Source: a virus. Taken from it: 20,734 bases of DNA. Made by a program: the position numbers and the translations under genes. Below, piece after piece: positions 13,401 to 20,523 of the stretch. The notes beneath the pieces were generated by a model. That model saw only the letters and a program-made list of their open reading frames with translations. It was not told where the DNA came from and did not search any database. Numbering within the stretch: position 1 is the stretch's first letter; every line of letters begins with the position of its first letter. The DNA lies in IMG/VR virus record IMGVR_UViG_3300041403_000394, positions 1-20,734 of that record. One strand, 5' to 3'.

Positions 13401-14173
13401 GGGTTAAAGACCTTCTTACCCCTGATCTTAGCTGTAATCGTAGGAATACCGTTTCTAAACACATCAGAAGCGTAGCTAAATTGAACAAACAGATACGCGA
13501 TGCCATTACCTACAAAAGAGGCTTTAGTTGGTTGATCTACACCACCAAAGTTTTTAGTCCCAGCATCGTCCCCTTTAAAAAACCTAGTGTCAAGAGATTC
13601 TACTGAGGAGTTAGCAAAAGTATCAGTAATAGATGTCTGGTCACCCAAGTGGTAGAAAATGCGGATTTCGTGCTTGCGGCTGTCGTCATCCTCAGACCAC
13701 TTCCTTGGGCTTGTGACCCAACCAGCACCAGAACGCTTGTCAGTAGAGTAGCTATCATCAGAAAGGACAGCCACTTCATCATTGATATAGATTGCCTCTA
13801 CACTTTCGATCTCATGTGCAGCAAGAGCAATAACCTGATAAAGGACACTACCCCCACGAGTAGTCTCAAGGTAAGTGATAGGTCCACCCTTACGAACCTC
13901 ACCATAGACAATCTCTTGAGGTGCAGCAGCATCACGAGAGTTGACCAGAAGGCTCTGCTTAGGTGTGGGTGGTGCGGGAGTAAGGGCGCTGATGATGGCG
14001 CTGGTTGCTACCGATATGGCGAGAGAGGCTACCGTTGTAGCAACGGCGATAGCGGTTTGGGTGGCTGTGATGCCCGTAGCCGCGAGGATTTGAAAAGCAA
14101 CTGCCTCAGCCCTAGGAGCATTACTCCAAGAGTTAGGATTCCTCAGTACGTTGAATGGTTCTTGACGCTTCAT
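10490..14173 (-). CDS. Tail tip/host specificity protein J-like, 1227 aa
   Basis: The central tail-tip protein that contacts the host receptor, at the lambda J position after the K-like gene. Residues about 20-70 hold alanine-rich hydrophobic helices (AIAVATTVASLAISVATSAI). About 80-530 is the J-type hub: QEIVYGEVRKGGPITYLE, then YGDVLQELTTACAGTLFW and a DUF-like beta domain. About 535-700 is a fibronectin III-like domain with an insert. About 702-800 is a clear fibronectin III domain (IPNAPTGLTATAGYGTIKL ... YYYRIKAVDFSGNES). A DGADGDS linker, a SAGWRIDADTGDAEF block of tail-fibre type and a Gly/Ser/Thr-rich region follow, and the last 170 residues are a separate fold (DPFTGAHISMI ... GDLIVTSSTPGKG). 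ATG 14173 overlaps the previous stop as ATGA and is chosen over TTG 14185. Confidence 0.9.
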   Translation of the reverse strand: MKRQEPFNVLRNPNSWSNAPRAEAVAFQILAATGITATQTAIAVATTVASLAISVATSAIISALTPAPPTPKQSLLVNSRDAAAPQEIVYGEVRKGGPITYLETTRGGSVLYQVIALAAHEIESVEAIYINDEVAVLSDDSYSTDKRSGAGWVTSPRKWSEDDDSRKHEIRIFYHLGDQTSITDTFANSSVESLDTRFFKGDDAGTKNFGGVDQPTKASFVGNGIAYLFVQFSYASDVFRNGIPTITAKIRGKKVFNPITSTTAYSNNAALCVRDYLTSSYGLNDPEVDDTIFSAAANTCDENVTLADASTEKRYTINGVVRADQPYGDVLQELTTACAGTLFWGGGKWKLQVGEYNAPTKTFTLDDLRSDINLQTRVNLRDQFNRVQGIFTDASQRYIAADYPPIESATFLAQDNDVEQSLNLDLPFTTSAATAQRLAKMTLFRGREQMTFSAEFGLNAFDVEVGEIVALTIDRYGWTDKEFEVVGWQFGSDQEAGDLRITLTLRETSEAAFDWDAEEEDIISNDTDLSGTPEPVSNLTASAYGVVASDGTFVNGILVDWDSSPSANRYELEWTVNDSIDYSAYGGIVAEASAVTTREQFIYKGYIEILFRQPDQDGFDFYNTGGGSGLDEEAFRAQLLASPERNTVKFAGITVREPTTQYVIKPVLDGIIYNIRVRAFNTFDQKSEWRSVTFTTSVKDGTIPNAPTGLTATAGYGTIKLGWNAVTTNTDSSAANDIFLYNIYRGTSSNPTTLVDTTAGTGWSDVSLTDSTTYYYRIKAVDFSGNESAYSANASATTSAAVTDGADGDSIYTGKVYYQTLQDTPPSTPSATSFNASTGAFTGLTSGWLKTQLPLQTTKTAWDKQEWSSEYTAVVAPGDTTTTDITFTTPDGAVQITTDIESSNYVSGSAGWRIDADTGDAEFNDVTVRGDLTGNSTITTYNGSTGVTMTTGGGTQRTLSVYANNGATQSLYASNSGGVAAYFFANAGTIGSRDRTLWVENSGGSGTKAIYARTASGGIAEIALSGVSGGGDGYAFNAASGSPNGYFASAGTYDPFTGAHISMINKTVTPEVGDILVDVRILAKTITDGHSEVTLSSVPNEKAAIGVCQNMLTGWITPPAFVDKDATIAAIALDPEAEPVLTADPTIYHEDYNLIRVNAVGEGAINVIGENGNISKGDLIVTSSTPGKGMKQSDDIVRSYTVAKAREDVTFSSPTEVKMVACIYLCG

Positions 14174-14631
14174 CCTGCTATCCAAGCCTTATCTATTGTT
14201 TCAATCGGGTGGTAGACAATTCCATCTTTAGCTACAAATGCAGCCTTAGTGCCTACAGAGATGCCCAGAGCATTGCCTATAGCCCATCTACGAGCCTTAC
14301 GAGTGGCAACTAGAGCACCTCTAGGGGGTAGGTAGTCAATACGTGTAAGACGCTCATCTACGGCTTCTGTGAAGGTTCTGTAGCCATACTCTTCTTGGAG
14401 TTCTTTCCTAGTAAGTGGCCTAACACCATCCATATACCTGCCAATCCAATCGTCTGCCCATCCATACCCATACATTTCTCTCCAAGCACTATTAGTGAAT
14501 ATCAAACAATCCTGTTGTCCCCACTTAAATGGAATATCCTTGACAGACTTCAGGTATGAGGGTAGTTTACTTAGGTTGGAATCTAACACCTTTGTCTTGG
14601 ATTTGAGCAACGAAGTCGAAGAATGTATCAT
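14170..14631 (-). CDS. Tail assembly protein, DUF6950-like (lambda K position)
   Basis: 153 residues (or about 139 from GTG 14589). The core reads FKWGQQDCLIFTNSAW, then DDWIGRYMDGVRPLTRKELQEEYG and, at the end, ALGISVGTKAAFVAKDG and KAWIAG. This fits the DUF6950 pattern of a Trp-Gly-x-x-Asp-Cys motif, a central helical part and a final beta domain with a terminal AW. It lies where lambda has gpK, an NlpC/P60-like tail protein, and may be a degenerate or distant relative with the conserved cysteine in DC. Neither start has a good ribosome site; ATG 14631 overlaps the preceding gene by 65 bases, GTG 14589 by 23. Confidence 0.75.
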   Translation of the reverse strand: MIHSSTSLLKSKTKVLDSNLSKLPSYLKSVKDIPFKWGQQDCLIFTNSAWREMYGYGWADDWIGRYMDGVRPLTRKELQEEYGYRTFTEAVDERLTRIDYLPPRGALVATRKARRWAIGNALGISVGTKAAFVAKDGIVYHPIETIDKAWIAG

Positions 14632-15112
14632 TAGGGTACCGGGTTTTATGGCTTACAGAAGTGTATCTACGGTTGGAGGCTCTCTCTAGCTCTACGAGTT
14701 TACTATCTACAGTAACGCTGATAGTGCCACTCTCAGGGCCATCCTCAATAACCATTTGGTTAAGGCTACCAGAGAATACTTCTACAAAGTCAGAGACACC
14801 TCGTACACCCCACAGAACTCGTACCTTACGCCTTTGGTAGGGTTCACCTAAAGCTAGAGCTACAACACTAGGGGGCATACCACTAAGAGTAAGAGTGATG
14901 TTTTTAGCGGATAGGTCAGCTACTTCTTCAAGACCACTGATACCTACAAGATTACCACCACCAGTGTAAGTATTACCATCAATAGTTCTATCACCTACAC
15001 CTGTCCAGATACGTAAAGGACCACTGTCAAGATCAATCTCAACAGCGTAGAAAGGTTCCACTTCGGGTTGGGATAATGCAGTAAGAATATCCGTTGGAAC
15101 TGTTCTAGACAT
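14567..15112 (-). CDS. Minor tail protein (lambda L position), 181 aa
   Basis: A beta-rich tail-tip protein. Recognisable features are FYAVEIDLDSGPLRIWTG near the start, a glycine-rich YTGGGNLVGISGLEEV, the block KNITLTLSGMPPSVVALAL, and RRYTSVSHKTRYPNDTFFDFV at the end, a pattern common to siphophage tail proteins between the tape measure and J. It probably forms part of the tail-tip hub beneath the tube. The ribosome site is strong (AAAAGGAG six bases before ATG 15112). Assignment to a lambda L counterpart is by gene order and pattern; a specific family was not pinned down. Confidence 0.75.
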   Translation of the reverse strand: MSRTVPTDILTALSQPEVEPFYAVEIDLDSGPLRIWTGVGDRTIDGNTYTGGGNLVGISGLEEVADLSAKNITLTLSGMPPSVVALALGEPYQRRKVRVLWGVRGVSDFVEVFSGSLNQMVIEDGPESGTISVTVDSKLVELERASNRRYTSVSHKTRYPNDTFFDFVAQIQDKGVRFQPK

Positions 15113-15161
15113 TATAGACTCCTTTTATAGACATTCTTCTGATAACTTTCTACAGAAACCA

Positions 15162-15773
15162 TTATAAATCTTCCATTGCTTCAAATTGAATTGAGTAAGC
15201 AGAACTACTACCGATACCCCACTGAGTAGAGTTAGAGGCTAGTCGGAAACGACCCCTTGGGTTAGTTAATCTAGCACTATCACCACTAAGAGAAGTTCCG
15301 GCCCTTAAAGAAGGCCATATCTCTAAATCAGTTCCAGCAGAAAAGTCCGCTATTGAGTAATCTACGAGAACTTTATACAGATAAGCTGCTTCGGGTGGAC
15401 CTAGCTGAAAATAGTCACCAGCCTTAAGTGTCCCATTTATCCCAGTGACAGAAAGAGAACGCTCTCCAACCGCACCTTGGACACTAAGGGTGGTAGCTGT
15501 ACCTTGAGGGGTAGCCCTGTTAGGATCACCCAAGAGGAATGTTCCATACTGACCACGTAGGGATAACAGGAAGGCTACCCAAGGCTCTGCAAGTTCTTTA
15601 CGTACTGTAGGGATAGTAACACTAGCAGACCACATCTCACCACTATAGGCGTGTACCTGAGTGGCAAAGGTAAATGGTGACTTGGATACAGCTACAGCAT
15701 TAGTGGCACTGAGTTGGATGTCAGCAATACCGATAACATCTGTGGGGGTACTGACTGGGTATGAGATTGCCAT
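15162..15773 (-). CDS. Minor tail/distal tail protein (lambda M position), 203 aa
   Basis: Directly follows the tape measure gene in transcription. It begins MAISYPVSTPTDVIGIADIQ and contains GEMWSASVTIPTVRKELAEPW, then FLLSLRGQYGTFLLGDPN and an end SIQFEAMEDL. This arrangement, a beta-sandwich start and a GxFLLGDP block, is seen in siphophage proteins that cap the tail tube and link it to the tip. No signal sequence. The ribosome site GGAAGGAG lies nine bases before ATG 15773. A role in initiating tail-tip assembly is inferred from order; the exact family is not certain. Confidence 0.78.
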   Translation of the reverse strand: MAISYPVSTPTDVIGIADIQLSATNAVAVSKSPFTFATQVHAYSGEMWSASVTIPTVRKELAEPWVAFLLSLRGQYGTFLLGDPNRATPQGTATTLSVQGAVGERSLSVTGINGTLKAGDYFQLGPPEAAYLYKVLVDYSIADFSAGTDLEIWPSLRAGTSLSGDSARLTNPRGRFRLASNSTQWGIGSSSAYSIQFEAMEDL

Positions 15774-15775
15774 AC

Positions 15776-17965
15776 TTAGAAACTCCTTCCGTAGGTACCA
15801 CCCCTACGCTTTGCGTCTACTACTGCTGCTTTAGTTGCTTCAGTAATTCTTGGGATTTCCCCACGTACAATACGCTTCACCGAATCATCCCCATTAGCAG
15901 AGATATTGAAGTTGTTGTTGACTACCACAGGCTGACTGGAGCCTTCCATCTGGACACCTAGCTTACCATTCTTACCTCGTTTAAGGGGCATAATAGCTTC
16001 AGGTCCAGCTTCTCCCATAACACCAAGACCACCAGAGTGACTAAACATAGTGGGGCTACCAACAACACCACCATTAGCATAGGCAGTAAACTTACCACCT
16101 CTTTCAAAGGCACCACCGTTAGCCAAGCCAAGTAGGTTCATAATTGCATTAGCACCAGCTTTAGCTACCTTTTCTTGGTAGATAGCCAAGATAATGTTAC
16201 GGAGCATAGACTTGAAAGCATCCTCAACAGATTTACTACCATCAACCATAGACATGAAAGCGTTTTCAATGTGACCTTCAATGGTATTCATCAGTTGCTC
16301 ACGCTGTTGTTCTGCTTCGATCAACTTACGAGTTTCAGCTTCAGTCTTAATAATCTCTTCAATGCGCTGTGTGTAGGCATCTGAAAGACCCTCTTCATAA
16401 CCGTTAAGCTGATTAACTAACTGTTCTCTACGGGTCTCAATAGCAACTTGCTCATCAGACAGGCCAACGAGAGTACTCTTGAACTCAGCCTCACGCTCTA
16501 ATTTTTGTAGGTATTCTTCTGCTTGTTGTATTGGGGATTGCTTTGAGCTTCCTTTAGCGGCTTTTCCCCGGGCAGATTCTTGATCCCTAAGGATGCTACT
16601 AACAGTTGTTACACGCCCTTGGTCGTCCATTTGGAAGGCTGGCCTTGAGCTTGTGGTCCCACGACCTGCATACTGGATGTTTGCTGCATTGGCTACATCA
16701 AGGGTTCTCGCCGCAAGTGCTGCTGCTGCATTATTTGCTGCATCTGCCATATTAGCTGCAAGGGATGCTGATTGATTGACAAGGTGAGACAAGTCGGCCA
16801 TTTTAAGGATTGTAGAAAATCTCTCCGCTTCGTCGGCTACGTCCTTTTGTTGTTGCGTTAAGTCTTGACTAACAGAAAGTAATTCTAGGAGCCTCTCTAT
16901 TTGATCTTGCTCTAGCCCCTCCTGCTCAAGTTTAGTTTGCAGGTTCTCTAACTCTTGTTGGTTCTGGAGCCTTTGAACAGCTAAAGATTCTTCCCCAAAC
17001 TGTAGGGACATTTGCTTTATAGCAACTTCTTGGAGCAGTTGGACCTCTTGTTGTTGAAACCTCTTCAGTCGCTCATCTGCGATCTTTTTCTCTAGGTCTG
17101 CAATTCTTTGAAGTGCTCTCGCCTCTAATTCCCTGAGTTCTTCTAACCGCGCTGCGTCATCCAACCCCAAAGCAGCCGCGCCGGGAATGGCACCTAAGAG
17201 ACTTCTTCCGATAGTTTCTGCTGATAAACTCTCATAGACTGCCCTGATACTCTCTAGTTCACCTCTAACACGGGAGAGTTCATCAGTTGCGAAGAGTTGA
17301 TCTAAGGTCATCCCCTTAGAGAAAGCCTCTTTCGTCTTGACTAATTTTTTCAACTCTTTATCAATTCGAGTGATCTCATCGGCAAGATCACTGCCAGTCT
17401 CTCGTGTACGCATCCAAGCAGCGCCAAGGGCAGTGAGCAATGGTATCGCAATACCGAGTGCAGTGCCGATAGCGATCATCTTACCGCCAAATAGGGTGAG
17501 TGTACCCGCTATCTGAGTGGCTTGTTGACCAAAGGCTACCATCCAGTTAGTGCCAGACTGTACCTGAACCAAAAAGTCACCAATCTGATAACCAGACTGC
17601 TGAACCATAGTGCTCATCTGCCCAATACCACGAGTGGACCTCTGAGAAGCATTGTTTAAATTATTTTGAGCGGCAGTAGCCCTATTGAGGTTATCTACCA
17701 TTTGGTCTACAGCTACATCAGAAGCCCTCATAGCTTTAGTGTACTGGAATACAGCATCACGAGCTTCTTTGTAAGAGAACCCTGCCTTAGTAAGTACAGA
17801 TACTAACTGCGTCTGACCCTTGAAGTAGGCTTGGCTAGAAAGGCGTCCCTTATCCATTTCGGTAGCAAGGCGCTTGGCACTATTCTGTACCTTTACCAAA
17901 GCCCGTTCAGCTTTTATGACATCTTGAGTACCTTGTACCTTAACGTCTAAGAGAATATCAGCCAT
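15776..17965 (-). CDS. Tail tape measure protein, 729 aa
   Basis: This protein sets tail length and leaves with the DNA at infection. It has an alpha-helical N-terminus with glutamine- and alanine-rich repeats, a hydrophobic stretch at about 150-185 (TLTLFGGKMIAIGTALGIAI, continuing LLTALGAAW), long charged coiled coils at about 190-390 and 480-575, and a lambda H-type C-terminal block at about 620-675 (AYANGGVVGSPTMFS, then GVMGEAGPEAIMPL and KLGVQM). At roughly 0.15 nm per residue this would give a tail of about 110 nm, an estimate only. It follows the G/T chaperone genes as in lambda. The ribosome site is weak; the start 3 bases after the T-frame stop suggests coupling. Confidence 0.95.
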   Translation of the reverse strand: MADILLDVKVQGTQDVIKAERALVKVQNSAKRLATEMDKGRLSSQAYFKGQTQLVSVLTKAGFSYKEARDAVFQYTKAMRASDVAVDQMVDNLNRATAAQNNLNNASQRSTRGIGQMSTMVQQSGYQIGDFLVQVQSGTNWMVAFGQQATQIAGTLTLFGGKMIAIGTALGIAIPLLTALGAAWMRTRETGSDLADEITRIDKELKKLVKTKEAFSKGMTLDQLFATDELSRVRGELESIRAVYESLSAETIGRSLLGAIPGAAALGLDDAARLEELRELEARALQRIADLEKKIADERLKRFQQQEVQLLQEVAIKQMSLQFGEESLAVQRLQNQQELENLQTKLEQEGLEQDQIERLLELLSVSQDLTQQQKDVADEAERFSTILKMADLSHLVNQSASLAANMADAANNAAAALAARTLDVANAANIQYAGRGTTSSRPAFQMDDQGRVTTVSSILRDQESARGKAAKGSSKQSPIQQAEEYLQKLEREAEFKSTLVGLSDEQVAIETRREQLVNQLNGYEEGLSDAYTQRIEEIIKTEAETRKLIEAEQQREQLMNTIEGHIENAFMSMVDGSKSVEDAFKSMLRNIILAIYQEKVAKAGANAIMNLLGLANGGAFERGGKFTAYANGGVVGSPTMFSHSGGLGVMGEAGPEAIMPLKRGKNGKLGVQMEGSSQPVVVNNNFNISANGDDSVKRIVRGEIPRITEATKAAVVDAKRRGGTYGRSF

Positions 17966-17968
17966 GTT

Positions 17969-18325
17969 CTACTTTCTGTTACTTGATAGATATAGGGAGT
18001 CTAGTCTCTTGATGATTCCCACATCATATGGGTTGAGAGTATTCCCGGTTAGTTCTTTCCAAGACTGCATGTCAGGATAACTAATAGGGTTAGGGCCGGA
18101 GAAGCCTTGAGACCTTGCTTGGGATAGCTGTAAGAAAAAAGACCAGACGTGAGACAAAAGGGTTGGGAACTCATGGGGGTTCTCTAGTCCTTCTGGCGCA
18201 TGTCCGGTCATCTTCCTTACTTGTTCTAAATGTTCTCTCTGAGTGATACCTTTGTCGTCTGCTTGTAAGAGGGAGAACTCATGCTCTGCCCAATCACATA
18301 GCGTATCACTCAGGCTTGAGTAAAA
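17969..18325 (-). CDS. Tail assembly chaperone, T-like -1-frame extension
   Basis: This frame is open with no stop from 18328, inside the end of the G gene, down to its stop at 17969. An ATG at 18211 exists, but the 38 codons upstream also read as protein (SDTLCDWAEHEFSLLQ, then QREHLEQVRKMTGHAPEG), and no start codon occurs among them. The end (ISYPDMQSWKELTGNTLNPY, then IIKRLDSLYL) matches phage T-type chaperones. It lies one base back (-1) from the G frame, as in lambda G-GT, so it is most simply made by ribosomal frameshift to give a fusion of about 244 residues. It helps load the tape measure protein. If not frameshifted, ATG 18211 would give 80 residues. Confidence 0.75.
   Translation of the reverse strand, partial: FYSSLSDTLCDWAEHEFSLLQADDKGITQREHLEQVRKMTGHAPEGLENPHEFPTLLSHVWSFFLQLSQARSQGFSGPNPISYPDMQSWKELTGNTLNPYDVGIIKRLDSLYLSSNRK
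18308..18325 (-). promoter_or_regulatory. Proposed -1 frameshift site: TTTT run followed by a hairpin
   Basis: Minus-strand TTTT at 18325-18322 spans a zero-frame TTT phenylalanine codon that can re-pair perfectly one base back. Right after it a five-base-pair hairpin forms, ACTCA-AGCC-TGAGT (18321-18308), overlapping the G stop codon. The -1 frame is closed by TGA at 18331-18329, so any shift must occur in the 18-base window after it. The site is not a standard X-XXY-YYZ heptamer (it reads G-GCT-TTT). Confidence 0.45.
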
Positions 18326-18702
18326 GCCTCAAAGGAGTTAAGTTCTCCTTGTAGTTGGTCTACAATCCAGAAGCCAGCATCACCGGAGTAAATCTCTCGT
18401 GCTTTCTTCTTATTGAGCTTGGGCTTCTCACCACCGTAAGTAATGTCCCACTCTTTAGTAATGCCTACCAGAAGGTCCAAGGAAGAACTCTCGTAGTCTT
18501 CAATGGTAAAGTCTTTCTTCTGATCCTTGATGCGCTTGTTAGCCTGTTCATAAACTACAGCCTTATACTCCTTAGTGTGTGGAGCATACAGGGTAATAGT
18601 CATTGGGGTCTTGTCATCATTCTCTAGGACATTATCTGTGCCGGGGTACTTAAGAGTGACAGTAATTACGTTGGATTTAGGTACAATAGTTGAAAGGTCC
18701 AT
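18310..18702 (-). CDS. Tail assembly chaperone G-like, 130 aa
   Basis: A soluble protein between the major tail and tape measure genes, the position of lambda G. It has a beta-rich start (ITVTLKYPGTDNVLENDDKT, continuing MTITLY) and a helical middle with a basic stretch (YEQANKRIKDQKKD), then DLLVGITKEWDITYGG and GFWIVDQLQGELNSF. It would bind the tape measure protein before tube polymerisation, with most copies ending at this stop and a minority continuing into the T frame. ATG 18702 follows AAGGAA by about nine bases. The sequence family is divergent; the call rests on order, size and the adjoining T frame. Confidence 0.85.
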   Translation of the reverse strand: MDLSTIVPKSNVITVTLKYPGTDNVLENDDKTPMTITLYAPHTKEYKAVVYEQANKRIKDQKKDFTIEDYESSSLDLLVGITKEWDITYGGEKPKLNKKKAREIYSGDAGFWIVDQLQGELNSFEAFTQA

Positions 18703-18796
18703 GTCGGGTATTCCTTAAATGTTTTGATCGGGTTTTGATTGATAGTCAGTGGGAGACCTGACCCGACACAAGCCCCCCACCTAGCCCACTAGGGGA
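18703..18796 (-). other. 94-base untranslated spacer with inverted repeats between major tail and chaperone genes
   Basis: The longest non-coding stretch in the window. It contains a C-rich/G-rich segment next to the major tail stop (CCTA and TAGG arms around GTGGGC on the minus strand), an inverted repeat TCGGGT...ACCCGA, and nested GTCAG/CTGAC arms inside it. No T-tract follows, so it is not a plain terminator. It could be an attenuator or mRNA-processing structure that sets high tail-tube against low chaperone expression. Confidence 0.35.
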
Positions 18797-19708
18797 TTAC
18801 GCAGGTCGTGTGATCTGGAGGTTAGTCTCAGCAGTAGCATCATACAGTGCAACAAACGGCAGAGTAATGATACGGCTACCAGTCCCATCCACAGGTACAT
18901 CAGCACCGTTAATCTTGATCTTGGGGAATGTGAATGTGTAAGCGTTAGCACCTGTAGGATCATCTACGGAAACATTCAATGCAGTCTCAGTCTCATTGAT
19001 AAAGCGGTTAATCAGTGCAGCATCTTCAAAGTAAGCTGTAAAGGTGCCTTCTACTGTAGCCATACCAGTCTCAAGGAACGGTGTAGCATCATCACCAACT
19101 ACAAAAGTAGGTGCCATAGCGTTATCAATGGAGAAATCAATAGAGGTAACAATAGCAGATGCAGAAGCACCACCAACGTCACCAATGTTCACATCACCAG
19201 AGTAAGCATCGAAAGGTTGTGCGATAGTGGCATCATCTACAGTCTTACCTGTACCACTGATAGTCATATCCTTACCAATCATGGAGAAGGTTGTAGCTAC
19301 CATCTGGTTAGGGGCAATGCTGACAGACATGCTAGAGACGGACATACCAGTGAATACACGATACTGAGCAATGTCATTAGCAGCATCTTCAATGGAGAAG
19401 TACTTAGGGGTAGTGCCAACCTTAAGGACTGTGGTAGCCCAAGTGTTCTGAAGTGCAGACTCTAGGAACGGATCAAAGTTACCATCACGGAGGTCAACTA
19501 CAATGTCACCACCTGTCTGACGGTTACCATGACGGTCAACCCGAAGCATACGATCTGGTTGGATTTCATTACCTGTCACACGATCTTTAGTGAGGTTCAG
19601 GCTGTGTGTGTTATACGGGATAGCAGTAAAGTTACCCGATGGTGTTGTACCGAATGTGGATTCTACGATATACGAGAGACCACTGCGACTTCCTTGACTA
19701 AAGGCCAT
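18797..19708 (-). CDS. Major tail tube protein, 303 aa
   Basis: Forms the stacked rings of the tail tube. The sequence is beta-rich and matches a common siphophage tube pattern: GLSYIVESTFGTTPSGNFTA at the start, LTKDRVTGNEIQPDRMLRVD, GGDIVVDLRDGNFDPFLESAL, then IAPNQMVATTFSMIGKD, with a second similar domain carrying VTSIDFSIDNAMAPTFV and VEGTFTAYFEDAALINRFI. Two related halves and a short beta end fit the Phage_tube_2 type. ATG 19708 has AAGGAG seven bases upstream, in line with heavy expression. It lies between the tail terminator and chaperone genes, the normal order. Confidence 0.93.
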   Translation of the reverse strand: MAFSQGSRSGLSYIVESTFGTTPSGNFTAIPYNTHSLNLTKDRVTGNEIQPDRMLRVDRHGNRQTGGDIVVDLRDGNFDPFLESALQNTWATTVLKVGTTPKYFSIEDAANDIAQYRVFTGMSVSSMSVSIAPNQMVATTFSMIGKDMTISGTGKTVDDATIAQPFDAYSGDVNIGDVGGASASAIVTSIDFSIDNAMAPTFVVGDDATPFLETGMATVEGTFTAYFEDAALINRFINETETALNVSVDDPTGANAYTFTFPKIKINGADVPVDGTGSRIITLPFVALYDATAETNLQITRPA

Positions 19709-19726
19709 AGAAATTCTCCTTGGAGT

Positions 19727-20137
19727 TTAAGAGTATATATACCAGCCAATACGTACTGGAATGTGATAGTGAGAGCCTTCTTGAGTGCCGAGGTCTCGTT
19801 CAGCATAACGGATATGAAGGGTTGTTCCGTCATTAGTAATGTCTGTAGTAGCCTCAAAGGCATCAATGATTAGGTCTGCTAGGTCATCCCCTGCTGCTGG
19901 TCCTTGCCCTTCAGGTACACAACAAGTTACTAGGAAATAACCTTGGTAGTACATCTGAGGGTTAAGACCTCTATGAGCAGGTTCCCTAGTTGTAGGTATC
20001 ATCCTAACTGTCAAATAACTGCTGTTAGTGGTAGGACTGAAGGCTACATTCTCCCAAGCTATGCTAGAGGGGATACCTGAGACAGCAGCAAGGTTAACCT
20101 CAAAGGTGGCTCTGATTTGTTCGTATACACTTGCCAT
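19727..20137 (-). CDS. Tail terminator protein (DUF4128-like), 136 aa
   Basis: Caps the tail tube when it reaches full length and joins it to the head, like lambda gpU. The sequence opens MASVYEQIRATFEVNLA, has SIAWENVAFSPTTNSSYLTV and MIPTTREPAHRGL in the middle, then YYQGYFLVTCCVPEGQGPAA, DDLADLIIDAF and an end HIPVRIGWYIYS. This is the DUF4128 pattern. Its ATG shares a base with the preceding TAA (TAATG). Order just before the tube gene supports the call. Confidence 0.88.
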   Translation of the reverse strand: MASVYEQIRATFEVNLAAVSGIPSSIAWENVAFSPTTNSSYLTVRMIPTTREPAHRGLNPQMYYQGYFLVTCCVPEGQGPAAGDDLADLIIDAFEATTDITNDGTTLHIRYAERDLGTQEGSHYHIPVRIGWYIYS

Positions 20138-20523
20138 TATCGGTTCCTATCCTTAGCCGCCCCAAAGACTTGGTATTTCTCTTCTACCTTTGAAGCGTGA
20201 GGTGCCCTGTTCCTGAAGGAGATGCTTTTGTTCTCTAGTATCTCTATTCGCTCAATATCAGAGGCCATATTAGAAAGAGCTTTACCACGGAAGGTGGCTA
20301 CATCCTGATTGCGAGGTCTTCCATGTGAGTCTTTACGTCTACCACCACCAGAGGAAGAAGGAACTACAGAGAAACTCTCAGCATAGGCCCCAGTATCTAC
20401 AGGAGTTCTTACGGTTAAGTCCTCTGCAATGTCTACCAACTTATCTTTAAGTTTATCTTCAGCTTGCATCAAGGCTTTGTCAATCTTAGCAGAAATAGAC
20501 TTCTGATTAACTCTAACCTTCAT
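20137..20523 (-). CDS. HK97 gp10-like tail completion/neck protein, 128 aa
   Basis: A small basic helical-beta protein of the HK97 gp10/lambda Z group, which prepares the tail end for joining to the head. The hallmark is LVDIAEDLTVRTPVDTGAYAESFSV (residues about 28-52), TPVDTG being the typical turn, with an N-terminal coiled segment (ISAKIDKALMQAEDKLKDK) and a C-terminal YEV-type ending replaced here by RAPHASKVEEKYQVF. ATG 20523 overlaps the stop of the gene before (TGATG); a GTG at 20526 directly precedes it. No clear strong ribosome site, so coupling is likely. Confidence 0.85.
   Translation of the reverse strand: MKVRVNQKSISAKIDKALMQAEDKLKDKLVDIAEDLTVRTPVDTGAYAESFSVVPSSSGGGRRKDSHGRPRNQDVATFRGKALSNMASDIERIEILENKSISFRNRAPHASKVEEKYQVFGAAKDRNR

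Noticed and set aside
13649-14215. A 188-residue rightward open frame opposite the start of the J gene
   Set aside because: It is antisense to a clear J N-terminus, its sequence is rich in Cys, Arg and Ser without any family pattern, and no ribosome site or rightward operon supports it.
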